A DNA stretch of 64,000 nucleotides, taken from Haliclona indistincta. Taxonomy: Eukaryota > Porifera > Demospongiae > Haplosclerida > Chalinidae. The notes below the pieces were generated by a model. It was not told the origin of the DNA and made no database searches. It worked only from the letters and a program-made list of their open reading frames with translations. Positions 13,201-25,659 of this stretch are shown here, one piece after another. The stretch spans positions 4,790,887-4,854,886 of the forward strand of contig OZ024788.1 in assembly GCA_964017065.1 (NCBI GenBank). The letters are read 5' to 3'. Numbering within the stretch: position 1 is the stretch's first letter; every line of letters begins with the position of its first letter. The translations under genes and the position numbers were made by a program.

Positions 13201-16200
13201 CGGCAGATGAAGTGAAAGAGTATACTGGTGAGGGCGAGCCACCACACTGTAAAGTAACACTTGGAGCTGTCGTTTATAGCACAACCCTTAATGCTGACTT
13301 CACCGTCACTCTATATGGAGCACAGCCACCCAACAACAGAATTACTGTTACAAGTGCAATAGAACGTCCTACTGAGTATACTCCTACTAATCCTCACGGT
13401 AAATTGAATACATTGTACATGTAAACATTAACCCTTTCGTGTTATAATTAGCCCAATAATCCATCAATACAAGTTTTAGCCTAATCCCCAGGTTGAATTT
13501 TTCGTAACAGAGAATGAGACAGCCAAAAATTGGGTCTGGTCTCCACTGCAGGGTCTATTACTACCACGAATCGTGGTAATCATAAAATTTTGTTGATATA
13601 TGCATCGTACGGCTGTCCGTGTAGTTTAGGTTCCATCCATTTACCGTAAATCCTTAAAAACAGGCCTGGAGCGTCTATTTCTAAAGCAAGGTTTCGAGGA
13701 GGCATCTATTTAAGAAATTAAGACCGGCATTCAAGTTTACTGTAAGGCACACCTAGCACACTCAGTACCTTGTTCTTTAGGGACCAAAATGTCTAATAGA
13801 CAATCTGGCTTCTTACAGAATGTTATTTGACGACATTACGGTTACAAATTCAGTGAAATAGTAGCGCCATTCACTCGATCTACTTCGCAGTGGTGAGTGT
13901 GTGTAGCAGTAAAAAACGTGTTTGATTCAGATCTATTAAAGCAGTGATGGCAATCGACACGCAAACGTGGATGTGTATCACGCATGTACCACACTTGTTT
14001 CAACCATGCCTAGCCATGTATTTAAGACCAGCATCTATTACACTAAAATGTGAGTTGTACCCCCGGCGTCTATTTGAGGGGACTTCTATTTAAGAATTTA
14101 CAGTAAGTAAAACAGTGTTTTGCTCAGTCTGAGAGCAGCTCCATTTCAAGCCTAACTAACAAGAAGCGAGAGAAACTTATTACAATGATAGACACATGGT
14201 CTCTAGATTCTGATCTGTCATGAACACATTCAACTCTGTTACACTACACAAACAGGCAAGGTAAGAAGGAAGCTCTTCTAGGCACAGTGATAGTCTAGCA
14301 GGTGCTACGTATGCTGGGTAGCCTCATGTGTAGTGTTACCGAGTTTTTTACAGGTTAGTTGATCATGATCATGACCGATGAGAATCAAAGCACACAGACG
14401 TGTTTCTAACTTTGTTATGAAAAACCAATGTTTCAGAGCTGCTCTCAGAGCTATAAAATAAACATACTTTAGTAAACACATACCCAAATACACAAAACCT
14501 TGGACTCATAACTCAGAAGTCCCTAGGGTAGTAAAGCTTGCTATTGCAAAAATGTCTATTACATGTATTATGTCGCTCACCTGATGGTCAAAATTACAAT
14601 TTTCTGTAAGACAGCTTAGGGGGCAGAATCCAACTGTTTTTTTTTATGTTTGCTTTTGTTGCCGAACTTACAGATTATGTCTCTCAAGTCTTTTATCAGA
14701 AGCAGGGAGTTAATGTTTGGATAGTGACATTTTCATTCTTTCACAAAAGCCACCTAAAGGTACATGGTCATAAAATTACTAAACTTGCTAACAAAAACTG
14801 CATTTGTATATGTACAGGTGGTGAGGAAGCTCTATCCGCATGAAGATGTTGGTCCAACTGTTGATATTCAGTTGAAGAACAAACAAATACATTTAAAGCT
14901 CTCAGCTACTGTTAAAATAAATGGCTGGAATTGTGAGCTCCATCAGCAGAAGGTATATGAAACAGCAGTCATATTTTAGGTTGTTAGTTCGTCTGTCAGA
15001 TTGATAGTACATGCACATGTTGTTTCAGGTGTCTACAGCTGCAGTGGAGCAGTATACTGGTGAGGGTAAGCCACCATACTGTGAGATGACACTCAGAGGT
15101 GTTATGCCTGATGGTACTTCTCCTCCTAAATTCATTCTCCCTGTCACCATCACTGGGGTGAATAAACCTACCACCATCACACTGGAGAGAAAGGCACACC
15201 AGTCATTAGAGGAATTATTTGCAAATTCTGATAATGGCACAGGCAAGCTCTATGCACAAACAAAAGAAATGAACATAAATGTGGCCATGCAAATATAGTC
15301 TCACAAAAAAACATTCTAAAAAATGTTCATCCACGATTGTTACTGTCCATAAAGCTGCTACTGTCTTGCTTGTCTTCCACAGTCTGTCAGTGTCATGTAC
15401 CAATCACCATTCAGTTGTTCTTGCTACTATAGTGATAGTGATAAGGGCATCAAACCCGGTTCCGCAGGTCCTGCAAGAGTGGACCAATAGTTTTTTGAAG
15501 TTTATGAGCAGTGGGAGTGATCCGGTTAAGCGATAGTCATGATGATTAAGATCACGATTATTGCACTTAGCTCAGCTAATCATCCAGGGAGTAAGCAAAA
15601 TGACAATTTTAGCATTGCATACCAATTAGCATTGCATCGGTAATAAATTTTATGGCAGTATCTATATTTTTGTGTGATATCGTGATTACATAATTCTATT
15701 CCCAATACTAAGCTTAAGTTTCGCAAATGCATGTTGGCCAAGAATGACGAATTTGCTAAAAGCAGGAGCACATGATGAGAAATAAGTGTCGAACTCCAAT
15801 ACAACTAGCATTTCAGACAAATACAATGTACTTGAAAAAGTTTTTCCTTTCATGGATAGTGGTAAGTAAACTGTTAGTTTTTGTGCTGCCTCATATGGCA
15901 AAAGCTGTACAGTTTGAAGTCCTTGTCAGAACACTAGTTGTATATTATGGGGAATATTGGATTTCAACACTCTTTTCTCCTTGTGAGCTCCTGCTAAAAG
16001 TTTGTGTATGGTGATCAAAAATATTAATTATAAGAGGAATATAATTTTGATAATACTTGTAACTTTAGTACTTATTACAGACTCTTCAAACAACACCTGC
16101 ACCAAGTATCTCTGTAGAGTATTTTATCACAAGTTGGTTGAGATCAACCTTTGGAAGGCAACTATTGCTTTTTTTCCTGAACATAAAAATCAGGTTAGTG

Positions 16201-17391
16201 TACTTGTGTGTAGTATTCAATCTTATTTAATGTGTTTACATGTAGAAAGTCATTAAGGTCTACAAGTCCAAACTTACTGGTCCAACTGCAGAATTTGAAT
16301 TCGATCATGATTCCGGTACTTCAGTTAAAATTAGTTTCAAGAAGCCTATATCAAAAGAATGGAATGTGGTCGTTAGTCCTAAGCATGAAAAGGTATTCAG
16401 TTTTCATTTCTTTAACACAATAGAATAATTGGTACTGCCCTAGAGCATGCTGCAAGAAATGCCTTCTTAGTTGCAATCTCTTTGTAAGCAGGAGCAAAAA
16501 TCCTTACGAATTTTAGATCCTTACAGAGTAGTTACACACTTGCCTGAGATTTCAAATGATGTCATCTGGGTTGTAAGCCCTAAGCCCTGCTGGCTGAACA
16601 ACCAGGCTTCCCCCATTATTGCTCGCTATATCCCTGCCTGTGCATTACGTGTAACTACTTTCTTGTGGATGAATCTGTCTTTTCAGGTTACAGACAACAT
16701 GACTTTGAAGGTTTGCATGGTACTGACAAAAATTATAAAAAGTTACACTCACTGGCCGGTATTTCTTAAGGGGGTGTTGTTAATAATATCCTCATTGTGC
16801 ATGTTCAGATATGAATTACCCGTACCACACCATTTGCCTCACTAGTATGTTTATTTCTCAGGTAAAAAAAGCTGCTGTTGATGCCTATAGTCTTTCTGGT
16901 AAATATGACGAGCCGCCACACTGTGAGATGATACTCAGAGCAGTCTCTGACAGCACTCCTCCTCCTGACCTCACTGTCTCACTCACACTCACTGGTGGGA
17001 GACTACTGGAACCAATTACACTGGAGAGGAAGGCAGAGCATCTTTCACTCTCATCACCTGATAGCAATAATCAAGGCACCACAGGTCATGACCCAAAATC
17101 TCTTGAAGAGTCTAATGAAGAGCAAATAACAGTGCAACCCTCATCTGCTACTATACCCGAGCCTCCTGAAATAGAACCATTCATTGACATTAGTTTACCT
17201 GCGGACTCCCAGCCAGCTGTCTCTTGTATGCAGAGTGCAATGGATCGTCAAGAAGGTAACATTTTATTGTCAAAAAAACTCATGTTTTATTGTTTGCTTT
17301 AGATAAAGACCGAACAGACACAGATATAAAAAATCCTGAATACAGAATCGAAGATCCATTACCAATAACACCTGGATACTACGACAACTGA
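5141..17391 (+). CDS. receptor 2: large receptor with two Ig-FN3 pairs, TM helix and four cytoplasmic modules
   Basis: Exons 5141-5228, 5293-5616, 5717-5983, 6039-6086, 6720-7070, 7240-7506, 7555-7605, 7992-8138, 8192-8212, 8945-9007, 9054-9137, 9193-9287, 9334-9474, 9531-9801, 9868-9936, 12231-12325, 12380-12520, 13197-13398, 14674-14759, 14818-14952, 15029-15242, 16081-16193, 16246-16392, 16862-17255, 17303-17391; about 1300 aa, every junction in phase. Signal peptide 1-29, Ig 30-137, FN3 138-226, second Ig 243-359, second FN3 360-448, membrane exon 466-514, modules at about 571-739, 763-908, 909-1053 and 1054-1271. Modules share CQVFYxK, a Trp then FxFFP, GW, and YTGEGxPPxC. The intron after 15242 needs a GC donor; without it the frame stops at 15298. 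An alternative is two genes, because a signal-peptide-like exon lies at 6566-6643, but it carries a stop. Confidence 0.7.
6566..6643 (+). pseudogene. signal-peptide-like exon with an in-frame stop before its donor
   Basis: From ATG at 6566 the frame reads a textbook signal peptide (core IGLLLLLTIICLAFG). It reaches TAG exactly at a good donor (tag|gtgaga). The length is also wrong for the phase-1 splice that every other signal exon here makes. It sits just before the second Ig exon of receptor 2. I read it as the relic of an independent start for the 3' half, now skipped so that two receptors are fused. If a one- or two-base assembly error lies here, the region would instead be two genes. Confidence 0.5.
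8289..8887. mobile_element. MITE with TTAACCCTTTAA terminal inverted repeats
   Basis: The ends are the perfect 12-bp inverted repeats ttaaccctttaa (8289-8300) and ttaaagggttaa (8876-8887). The ~600-bp body has no transposase frame. A related copy lies at about 12558-13059 in the same gene, and a shorter fragment at about 38740-38820. It sits in the intron between exons 8192-8212 and 8945-9007. Confidence 0.7.
9937..12230 (+). other. long intron of receptor 2 (2.3 kb)
   Basis: No exon fitting the receptor is seen here. It holds a (TG)n run at 10271-10297, a hairpin around 10723-10773 built on ggggattttccctgtat, a stretch rich in tgcttgcatgcttccatgg repeats at 11160-11300, and the foldback element at 11672-12163. 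Confidence 0.6.
11672..12163. mobile_element. hAT-like foldback element with 32-bp inverted ends
   Basis: The first 32 bases, starting caggagcacatgaac, are repeated exactly in reverse complement at 12132-12163. Direct repeats tacatag flank both ends. CAG-type ends with a 7-8 bp duplication fit non-autonomous hAT elements. The interior has no transposase frame. Confidence 0.65.
12558..13059. mobile_element. second, shorter copy of the 8289 MITE
   Basis: Shares long stretches with 8289-8887, including the segment around ggttttcggc and the end near gtcagcatttac, but the terminal repeats are eroded. It lies in the intron between exons 12380-12520 and 13197-13398. Confidence 0.6.
13637..14105. 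mobile_element. possible MITE with imperfect inverted ends
   Basis: The left end (ttaccgtaaatccttaaa) and right end (tttaagaatttacagtaa) are imperfect inverted repeats. The phrase gcgtctattt recurs inside in both halves. It sits in the 1.3-kb intron between exons 13197-13398 and 14674-14759. No coding potential is seen. Confidence 0.35.
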
Positions 17392-17584
17392 AAACCATCT
17401 TGTGTATAAATGTCTATTGCTATTATTATTTCTAAGATATTTTGTATCGCATTCATTGTGTTGCCTCCCGTTCGCTGTGAATAATGTTCTGAATTAGTAA
17501 ATCTTCTACGAAACGAACTTCGCCTTTACGTTTTACGTAACACTTGGCTAAGCTAGCTGCATGGGCGTTGGCTGATGATCAGCG

Positions 17585-20500
17585 ATGCAACAGTTGTTCT
17601 TTATCTTTTTCACTGCACTGTGCTTAGTTGCAGGCAGTCATGCAACAGGTAAGCACGTAAGACTAACTAACAGCATAGGTCAACATCGTTTATTCCCTCG
17701 TAGTTCTCAGACTTACTCCTAGAAGTCTTTCCGTCTGCCCTGACAGAGTAGGCATGCTACCAGGAATTACATTCACTTGTACTACCGATACTGGAGTGAT
17801 ATTGTGGACACTAGGCAACCAGTCATCACTATTCACTAGCAATATATCCACGGTAAATGACACTGGATCGCTAGGAGATTTCACAACTCGACTGGACAGT
17901 GTCGAAGGATTGAACTACACTTCCACAGCTGTTATAAATGTCTCGTCTCTACAAAGTGCAGACAGTACAATCACGATAATGTGTGATGACGATGTAGATG
18001 CAATGGGAGCAGAAAGTGCTGTGCTGACAGTGAAAGGTATTGATTGCATAGCAGATCTAGAATCACTATAAAAGTCAATAATTATAATTTTATTCATTAG
18101 GACCCCCTCCTGCTCCGAATGTGACCTCTATCACTCAGAGCAGCAGCTCATCACTACTGATTAGCTGGAGTATGAGTGACTGTGCAGTGCAGTATGTGGT
18201 CACTATCATCAACTCCTCTGATGGCAGTGTCTACCTCAACATCACCACTAGTGACACCACCACTACAATGACACTTCCTACTGGTGTGGAGTACTGTGTT
18301 ACAGTACTTGGAGTGGACAGTATCAATACAACAGGACAACCCAGTGAATCAAAATGTCACAGTGAGTGCAAGTTTTGAGATGTGAACTCTTCTACATTCA
18401 AAAATGTCACCGTCTCCTTAGTACATGTAGCTCCTGCAACTACTAGTGTCTCAAGAACCTCAAGTCAGTATCAGCAACCTTCTTTGATACCTCCTCGACC
18501 AAGTAAAGCTTTTTAATACTAGACTGATCTGATTTGCGTGTAGTGTCTTCCACAGTAGCAGCTAGCACCTCCTCCAGTCCTCTCACTAGTCCTACAGCAG
18601 GCTCACCAGATGTTGGAGGTGTCAGTGCCATAGCTGTAGCAGTACTGCTGTTACTGATAGTACTACTGGCAGTGATAGTGTCAGTAGTTGTGATCGTGAT
18701 ACTACTGGTTGTCAGAAAGAAAGGTTCAAATTTAAAAATAGCTATATCTCACAAGTCATAATGCTTGCATTTTACTGTATGCAGGACGTAGCAGAACAGA
18801 AAATTTTGAGATTGCAGAGTATAAAGAGAGCCCAAAGTTGCAAAATTCAATAAGTAATAGAAATAATCATAATGACCAGAATTTATTTTTTTGTATTATA
18901 GAACTCGTAGCATCATCTTCAGCTTCACCTGCGGACTGCATGTGTCAAGTATTCTATCACAAGACAAGTTTGAATTGCTGGAGAATTGTGTTTGCTTTCT
19001 TTCCAAAGGATCAACTTGATGTAAGATTGTATTTAGTTACGTGAACAGAGAAATCATTATTGTAAAATTTTGTCTTTGAGCAGAGAGTGAAACAACTCTA
19101 CCAAGATGTTGAGTGTGGTCCTTCAGTTGATGGACTGGTATTCCAATGTGATAAAGTTGAAATTACCTGCCCAACTGAACTGAAAGGATGGAGTAGCACA
19201 CAGCAAATCATGAGTGTGAGCAATAGTACTTTGTAGTTAAAAATAGAACATTTTGTCTGTCACTGTACTGTACTTGTGTAATAAATTTTGTGCTAATCGT
19301 ACATGCCAACTGATCACGAGGGCTTTATACTTTGTCAACATTAAATTTTTGCAGGTGAATCAAGGTGCTGTGGAGCAGTATACTGGTGAGGGTGAGCCAC
19401 CATACTGTGAGATGACACTCAGAGCTACTGATGAGATGGAAGAATGTGGAGACCTTCACTTGCAGGCTACTATTAATGGAGTGACCACGATCACGATTGA
19501 TCTACCATATGAGCAGACACTCTCTACTGAAACATCATCTCATTCTTCACATTCTTCATCAGATAGTGCTACCCCACAATCAATTGCAACTGCTGATATC
19601 CCTTGGTCTACTAAACAAGGTATTGCTATTTCTAATGGTACTTACATGGTTAATAAGTTATTACTTATGGCAGTAATTAAACTATGAATGTGTTTGTGAA
19701 TGAATGAATTTAATTATTATATTGCAGTGTTGATGCATAGGGATTATGAATTTATACCTTTACACTGCAGGCTCAGCAAATCTCTTCCAGTGTGTCTGTC
19801 AAGTGTTTTATTTTAAACAAGAGACCAACTGCTGGAGACTAAAACTTGCTTTCTGTAAACAAGAGTATCTTGATGTGAGCTTGCATGTGTCTAAGTACAG
19901 TTCATCACTATACATATTTATTTTGTGAGCAGAAGGTGAAAGAATTCTACCAGGAGAATAGCACAATCACTGATGGAGACTGTATTGATGTTTATTTCCA
20001 AGATGGAGCTACTTCGATTAAAGCTTCTTCAGATACTGCTGATACAAATGGCTGGAAAATGAACGTAGAAGAGCATAATTGTCAGGTGAGATAAAAACAT
20101 CAAAATAGCAGTTCTATTGATATGTTATGTGTAATGAGCATGTGCTTACTACCTCATTGGGACCTCTTATGATTGGATAAAATATACTCTTGATAAATTA
20201 TTATCATAACTTTCCAATTGTGAACAACAATCATCATTTTGATTTTAATTCAGGTGGCTACAGCTGCAGTGGAGCAGTATACTGGTGAGGGTGAGCCACC
20301 ATACTGTGAGATGACACTCAGAGCTACTGATGATAACACGACCCTTAATGCTGATTTCACTGTCACTCTCATCGGAGCACAACCACCCAACAACATTGTT
20401 AAAATCAAGAGAACCCTGGAAGAGGGTGTTCATAACAATCTGTCAGACACACGAGAATACGTATGTCAAGTGTTCTACAAACAGAATGGCATCAATTGCT

Positions 20501-21682
20501 GGATAGTTGTATTTTCATTTTTTCTAAAAGACTTTCATGAGGTATGATAATTTATGTGCAATATTCTTTACTGACATACTTTTATATTTGTTTTAGGAGG
20601 TGGAAAAGCTTTATTATACTCAATACATTGAAGTTGGTCCAACATTCGATCTGCAACTGAAGAGTGAACACATTAATGTGTCAGCTGGTAAAGTAGATGG
20701 ATGGAGTTGTGAATTCAATTATCAAAACCAGGTATATGTACATGTAATCAACATTCATACATGTTCCTAACAGTCAAGAACCTTTAATAACTTACGCTAA
20801 GATCAATATTATTTATTCAGGTTAGCATGAAAGAAGTGGAACAGTATACTGGAGTGGGCAAGCCTCCACGCTTTGATTTGATACTCAAAGCTGCTATGCC
20901 TGATGGCACTACTCCTCCTGACCTCACCCTCCCTGTCACTCTCACTGGAGTGAAACAGCCTACCACCATCACACTGGAGAGAGAGGCACAACAGTGCAGT
21001 GCTCAGAAAGATTCTTCATATTCTTCTGAACTAGAAATAGGTATATTAAGCTGTGTAGTCATCAATTATGCTGCACTGGTTTTGTAGACACAACTGATAC
21101 TACTAAGTACACATGTCAAGTGTTGTATTACAAAGAAAAGACTAACTATTGGACGGTAACTGTTGCTTTCTTATCTGCAAAGCAAGTGAGTAAACACAGA
21201 GAGTATTAACTATTATGTGTTTATTCTTTGATATACGTAGGGAGAACAGAGTTTCATGTCATTATTTCAAAACGCTACTATTGGACCAGTTGCAGATTTT
21301 CAGTTTAAGAAAGGATCCGATGTTACAGTCAAAGTTGAAGTTGACAAAATTGCAATAGCCCAGCTAGGATGGGGTGTGACCGTTGACCCTCAACACAATA
21401 TGGTAAGCAAAAGTAATTGTTTTTAAATCCATATCATACCTAAATTTATAGGTAACGAAAGCAGCAATTGATGAGTATACCAGTTCTGATGAAATTACTG
21501 TCAAGCCTCCATGTTGCATTATGACATTTCAACCTCGGTTTAAGGGTAGTCTTCCTTCTGATCTCTCTGTCTCTCTCGCACTTGCTGGGGGACAATTGCT
21601 ACAACCCGTTACGCTGGAGAGAGAATCTGAAGCTCCTTCTCCAGAATTAAGTAGCAACTCGTCGCAAGAGTCAGTGTCATGA
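17585..21682 (+). CDS. receptor 3: intact Ig-FN3-TM receptor with four cytoplasmic modules
   Basis: Exons 17585-17648, 17704-18036, 18101-18361, 18422-18502, 18544-18723, 18785-18853, 18902-19020, 19084-19215, 19355-19619, 19771-19874, 19933-20085, 20254-20541, 20597-20731, 20821-21040, 21088-21185, 21241-21402, 21452-21682; about 964 aa, no break in frame. Signal peptide 1-21, Ig 22-132 (TFTC, ILW, IMC), FN3 133-219, Ser/Thr/Pro stalk 220-246, membrane exon 247-306, linker, then four modules from residue ~330. The third exon of module 2 and the first of module 3 are one exon (20254-20541), an intron loss. The ATG lies 193 bp after the receptor 2 stop. It is the best reference gene for family 1 and the closest paralogue of receptor 1. 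Ligand unknown. Confidence 0.85.
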
Positions 21683-22039
21683 TGGATCTGTGAATTAGAC
21701 AAAAGAATAATGTCATTTTGTTATTTGCTATGCATAAATTTTTTTTCAAATGCTTTGTAAATGAACTGTTTATGCTGTTATTATGTCAAGTTGCGCAGTG
21801 CGCTGCATGACTCAAGACTATTAGGTCATCACTACTTCAGTATTGAGGTTGATCACAGCTTGGATTGTTTTTCTCACCAGCTAGCCTACTTCTGTTGGGA
21901 AAGAAACTATTAACTATTACTGTGTGTTGAAAGACTGCTTGTTATTAAAGCTTAATAATTATTATTAAAGCTAAATGCTTAATTAATCTGCAATGTACGT
22001 GGTTAATTGATAGACTAGGAGGTGTGTCGTTTCTGTTAG
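21683..22039. other. intergenic between receptors 3 and 4
   Basis: AT-rich. The last ~50 bases (gatagactaggaggtgtgtc) match the leader of receptor 2 (5090-5140), so the 5' flank was duplicated with the gene. No element or RNA gene is seen. Confidence 0.5.
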
Positions 22040-22812
22040 ATGGCCGATCGCGAGTAGATGGCTTGGTCGTGACTGGCAGTCATGGAGTGGGTAAGACATG
22101 CTAGCAAATGTTGACACGTTCTGTTTTTGGGTCAAAATTTATCTTGTAGTTATATATTCTCACTCCTAGCACACTCAATGTGTGCCCTCAGCAAGACATG
22201 GACGTGGTTTCGTTCACTTGTATGACGACCGGTACCGGGGCGCTACTGTTGATACAGGACAGCCAACAGCATTTCTACACAAGCACGTCTACGGTGGGAG
22301 ACACAGGATCTCTAGGGCACTTCACAACCCGACTGGATGGTATTGAAGGATTGAACTTGACTTCAACGGCTACTACTAATGTGTCCTCTCTGCTTAATAG
22401 TAACATCATTAATATCATGATAATGTGCGATGATAATGGAGATACAATAGGAGCAGAAAGTGCTGTCTTGTTGATACTAGGTAAGACACCCCATCTGTAC
22501 AGAATATTTTGATACCTGGCAGTGTTCTCGCTAGGATTTGTAAACCAAGTGGTGCAAACCAAACATAATTACAATTCACTCAATGTGAATATCACTAGTA
22601 CATTCATGGAATGGCAGGGGCGAGTCTGAGCATTGATATAATTTAGCCATGTTAGTGTGTAACATATAAGTAGATAAACCATACTTCCCGTCACATCAAA
22701 GGCACCGCCAGGTGCGTTATAAGCCATAACTACCTGAACGCGCAAAATGGCGTCGCACGACAATCGACTACGGGTTCCACCGTGCCTCGTGACAGTAAGA
22801 AATGGATTATAC

Positions 22813-22953
22813 TATATAAACCATGGCTTCTAGGTTGTTATCAGCAATATGAGACCCTCGCCCTTGATATCAGCCCTCGGCTTCGCCTCGGGCTGAAATC
22901 TCGGGCTCGGGTCTCATATTGCTGATAACCACCCGGAAGTCATGGTTTATATA
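22813..22953. mobile_element. foldback MITE
   Basis: Arms starting tatataaaccatggcttc and ending catggtttatata pair over about 55 bases around a GC-rich loop (cctcggcttcgcctcgggct). The flanking bases do not show a clear target duplication. Confidence 0.6.
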
Positions 22954-23220
22954 TTACGTATACTTACAGCATGTATTTGCCTTGCACATAAATAAAATTC
23001 ATTAATAGTAACAATTTATTATCTATCTTCCTCTGTTGTGTTCTTTCTTTGATAATTAACCAAAACCATCCCTTTGGAGTCAGAAGTTGTTGCTAGTATT
23101 AAAATATAATATTCTGCTCTCTCTAAATACTTTTTTCTATGACAATTTTGCATGGCTGTACCAGTAGCAAAAAAAGCTTCAACGGTACCAACCAAAAGAA
23201 AAGACAAACATCATAAGTTA

Positions 23221-23440
23221 TTAGATTAAATTAGATAGATAGCCACGAGTATCTCTCTTGAAAACAGAGAGGGATGGAGCAGAGACAATCTCAGCAGGTA
23301 ATTTGTTCCATAGTTTAACAGTGTCCGGGAAAAAGGAGAGTAAATACAGCGCGGGATTATATGGGCCAAGTAGCAGTGGTGTCTCTCTTCAAGTTCACGC
23401 TGTCTGCGCTTCCTCTCCGCGCCAAAGCCTTGGTTCTTGC
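23221..23440 (-). mobile_element. 3' remnant of a non-LTR retrotransposon (reverse transcriptase C-terminus)
   Basis: On the minus strand the frame reads FPDTVKLWNKLPAEIVSAPS and ends in a stop at 23221-23223. This pattern (FP.TV.LWN.LP..IV..PSL..F) is the well-known C-terminal tail of invertebrate CR1/L2/RTE-type reverse transcriptase proteins. Just upstream the frame is shifted by one base, around 23335. Only the last ~70 codons survive, with no palm motif and no endonuclease, so it is a dead 5'-truncated copy. Confidence 0.75.
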
Positions 23441-25445
23441 TGCAGCGTCTATCGCTGATGAGGGCGCCGGGTGCATCATGATTCATGGAAAAGCGAGATG
23501 GGAAGGCGAATCGTCGAGTCGTCCATTTTGCAGTCGAGTTATGAAAGAACGTCAAGTAGTTATGAAAGAACGTGCAATCCCGGGGCCTTGCAATTGCTGC
23601 CCTCGTGGGCCTCGCATACAATACTAAAGTATGGGCCTCGCCATATGAATTGAAAAGGACAAACGCTACCCCGTGACAGATAGATAGATTGATACATTCC
23701 CCGCCGCGTGGGCCATTGTGCCAATCAATGTGGGGCTCGCTCAGGCTCGCCCCAATTAACAAGTATACATGTGCTGTGGTTTGGAGATCAAAACAGTTGG
23801 TATAAATCAACCATTATTGCTCTTGATCAGACAAAATTACCAAAATCTGATAGTCATCACTGGGATTGCAGTAAAAATTGTGAAACCAAGTGGTGCAATG
23901 TAACAACCAAGTGGTGCAGCACCACCAGAAAAAAGCCTAGCGAGAACACTGATTCCTGGAGTTATAATAATCATAATTATACTCTTGGCAGAGTATTAAT
24001 TATGAACACATTTCTCAAACTTATAGGATCCCCTTCCTGCTCCTACTGTGACCTCTATCACACAAAGCAGTACCAACAGCTCATCAATACTGATTAGCTG
24101 GAGTATGAGTGACTGTGCAGTGCAGTATGTGGTCACTATCATCAACTCCTCTGACGGCAGTGTCTACCTCAACATCACCACTAGTGACACCAACACTACA
24201 GTGACACTTCTACTGGTGTGGAGTACTGTGTTACAGTACTTGGAGTGGACAGTATCAATAGAACAGGACCACCCAGTCAACAACAATGCTACAGTAAGCA
24301 ACCATGATTATACTGCAAGCATGTTTAGTCTTTTCCACAGTGTTAGTGTTACCTGCTATGACAACTGGTCTCATATCAACTAGTACAACAACTGTTTCAA
24401 TAAGCACTGAAGGTACATAGACAGCTATAGCTATTAGTACAATGTATTGTATTCTTTCTACAGCTTCACCAAGTCCTATTCCATCAGTTGATCCTCCTCC
24501 ATCAGGTTTATCAGGAAGTGTTATAGCTGGTATTATAGCTGGTGCTGTTATAGCTGCAGTGGTCATACTGATAGTAATAACAGCTACATGTATTGTAACC
24601 ATCGTTTATATGAGAGGTTAATGATAGTTTTATTTATTAATTTTAATAAAATTATTATCTTTTGCCATAGGATTTTGTAGATCAACAAATGATGAAATAC
24701 CATTGGTAGCATATGGTAAATTTATTTTCTTGTTAGCTAGCAATTATTATTTTTTAGAAGCTAAAGAGCATGGGTGTGTCTGTCATATATTGTATCAAGA
24801 GGATCATCTGAATTGTTTGAAGGTTGTATTTGTATTCGTGCCAGCAAGAGAGGTTAGCATCATGATTTGTGTATCACATTCGGATTGTTTTATGGTATTG
24901 ATTACTGATCTAGTAAAATACATGTAGTCAAATCACTATGTGGTGTTTTATTCTAGAATATAAAATCATTTTATCGAGGTTATCAAGCGTATGGTTCACC
25001 TATTGATTGTCATTGGAAGTCATCTGGTACTATTGGAGTAAATGTTTCTAACATTACTAATGGATGGACTGTTCGCACGTCTGACTACCAGGTATATGCT
25101 TCAGTAACACGTGTACACATAATGTCTGTGATGAAAATACATGTGTAGCTACATTTTTTTACATTGTTAGTAAATTGTGTTATGAGTTGAGAAGCTTCTT
25201 GTTCCCAAAAGAGCTTGTTATTCTTGTTGTTTAACTACTGTACAGAGTGTACTACGTAGTGATAACAAATGAATGAATGTATTGAATGAAATCAGTAAAG
25301 TTTGCTACAATTCATACTGTGGCATGATTTGTAACAATAAAATACCAGAATTGATAAGGCATGGATGCTCAGCAGTTAGCAGCTAAAGTACAGAAATTTT
25401 AGCTCACTGACACAAAGCTGTCAATTGCATGCAAGTTTAATAAAC

Positions 25446-25657
25446 TTTAGACCATACCACGTGACTTTCGACCAATCAGATCGCTCAAAAAGTGTGCATT
25501 AAATAGCTTAATGCACACTTTTATTAATGCACCTCGTGGATTAAGTTCTTAATGCACACTTTTATTAATGCACCTCGTCGATTAAGTTCTTAATGCACAC
25601 TTTTAGGTAAACAAAGTAAACAAAGATTGGTCGAAAGTCACGCAGTATGGTCTAAAA
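25446..25657. mobile_element. foldback MITE with internal tandem repeat
   Basis: Ends tttagaccataccacgtgac and the imperfect reverse complement gtcacgcagtatggtctaaa. The middle holds repeated ttaatgcacacttttattaatg units of about 44 bp. It lies in the intron between exons 24957-25091 and 25898-26161. Confidence 0.65.
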
Positions 25658-25659
25658 CC

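Larger units (their letters stand above)
22481..24026. other. transposon-filled intron of receptor 4
   Basis: Between the Ig and FN3 exons. Contains the foldback at 22813-22953, the LINE tail on the minus strand (23221-23440), and repeat sequence at 23560-23760 that ends in the 28-bp motif shared with 4213-4240. No receptor exon is visible. Confidence 0.6.

Noticed and set aside
23226..23810. Minus-strand frame of 194 codons
   Set aside because: Mostly out-of-frame repeat; only the last part, read in another frame, is a reverse transcriptase tail. Annotated as a LINE remnant instead.
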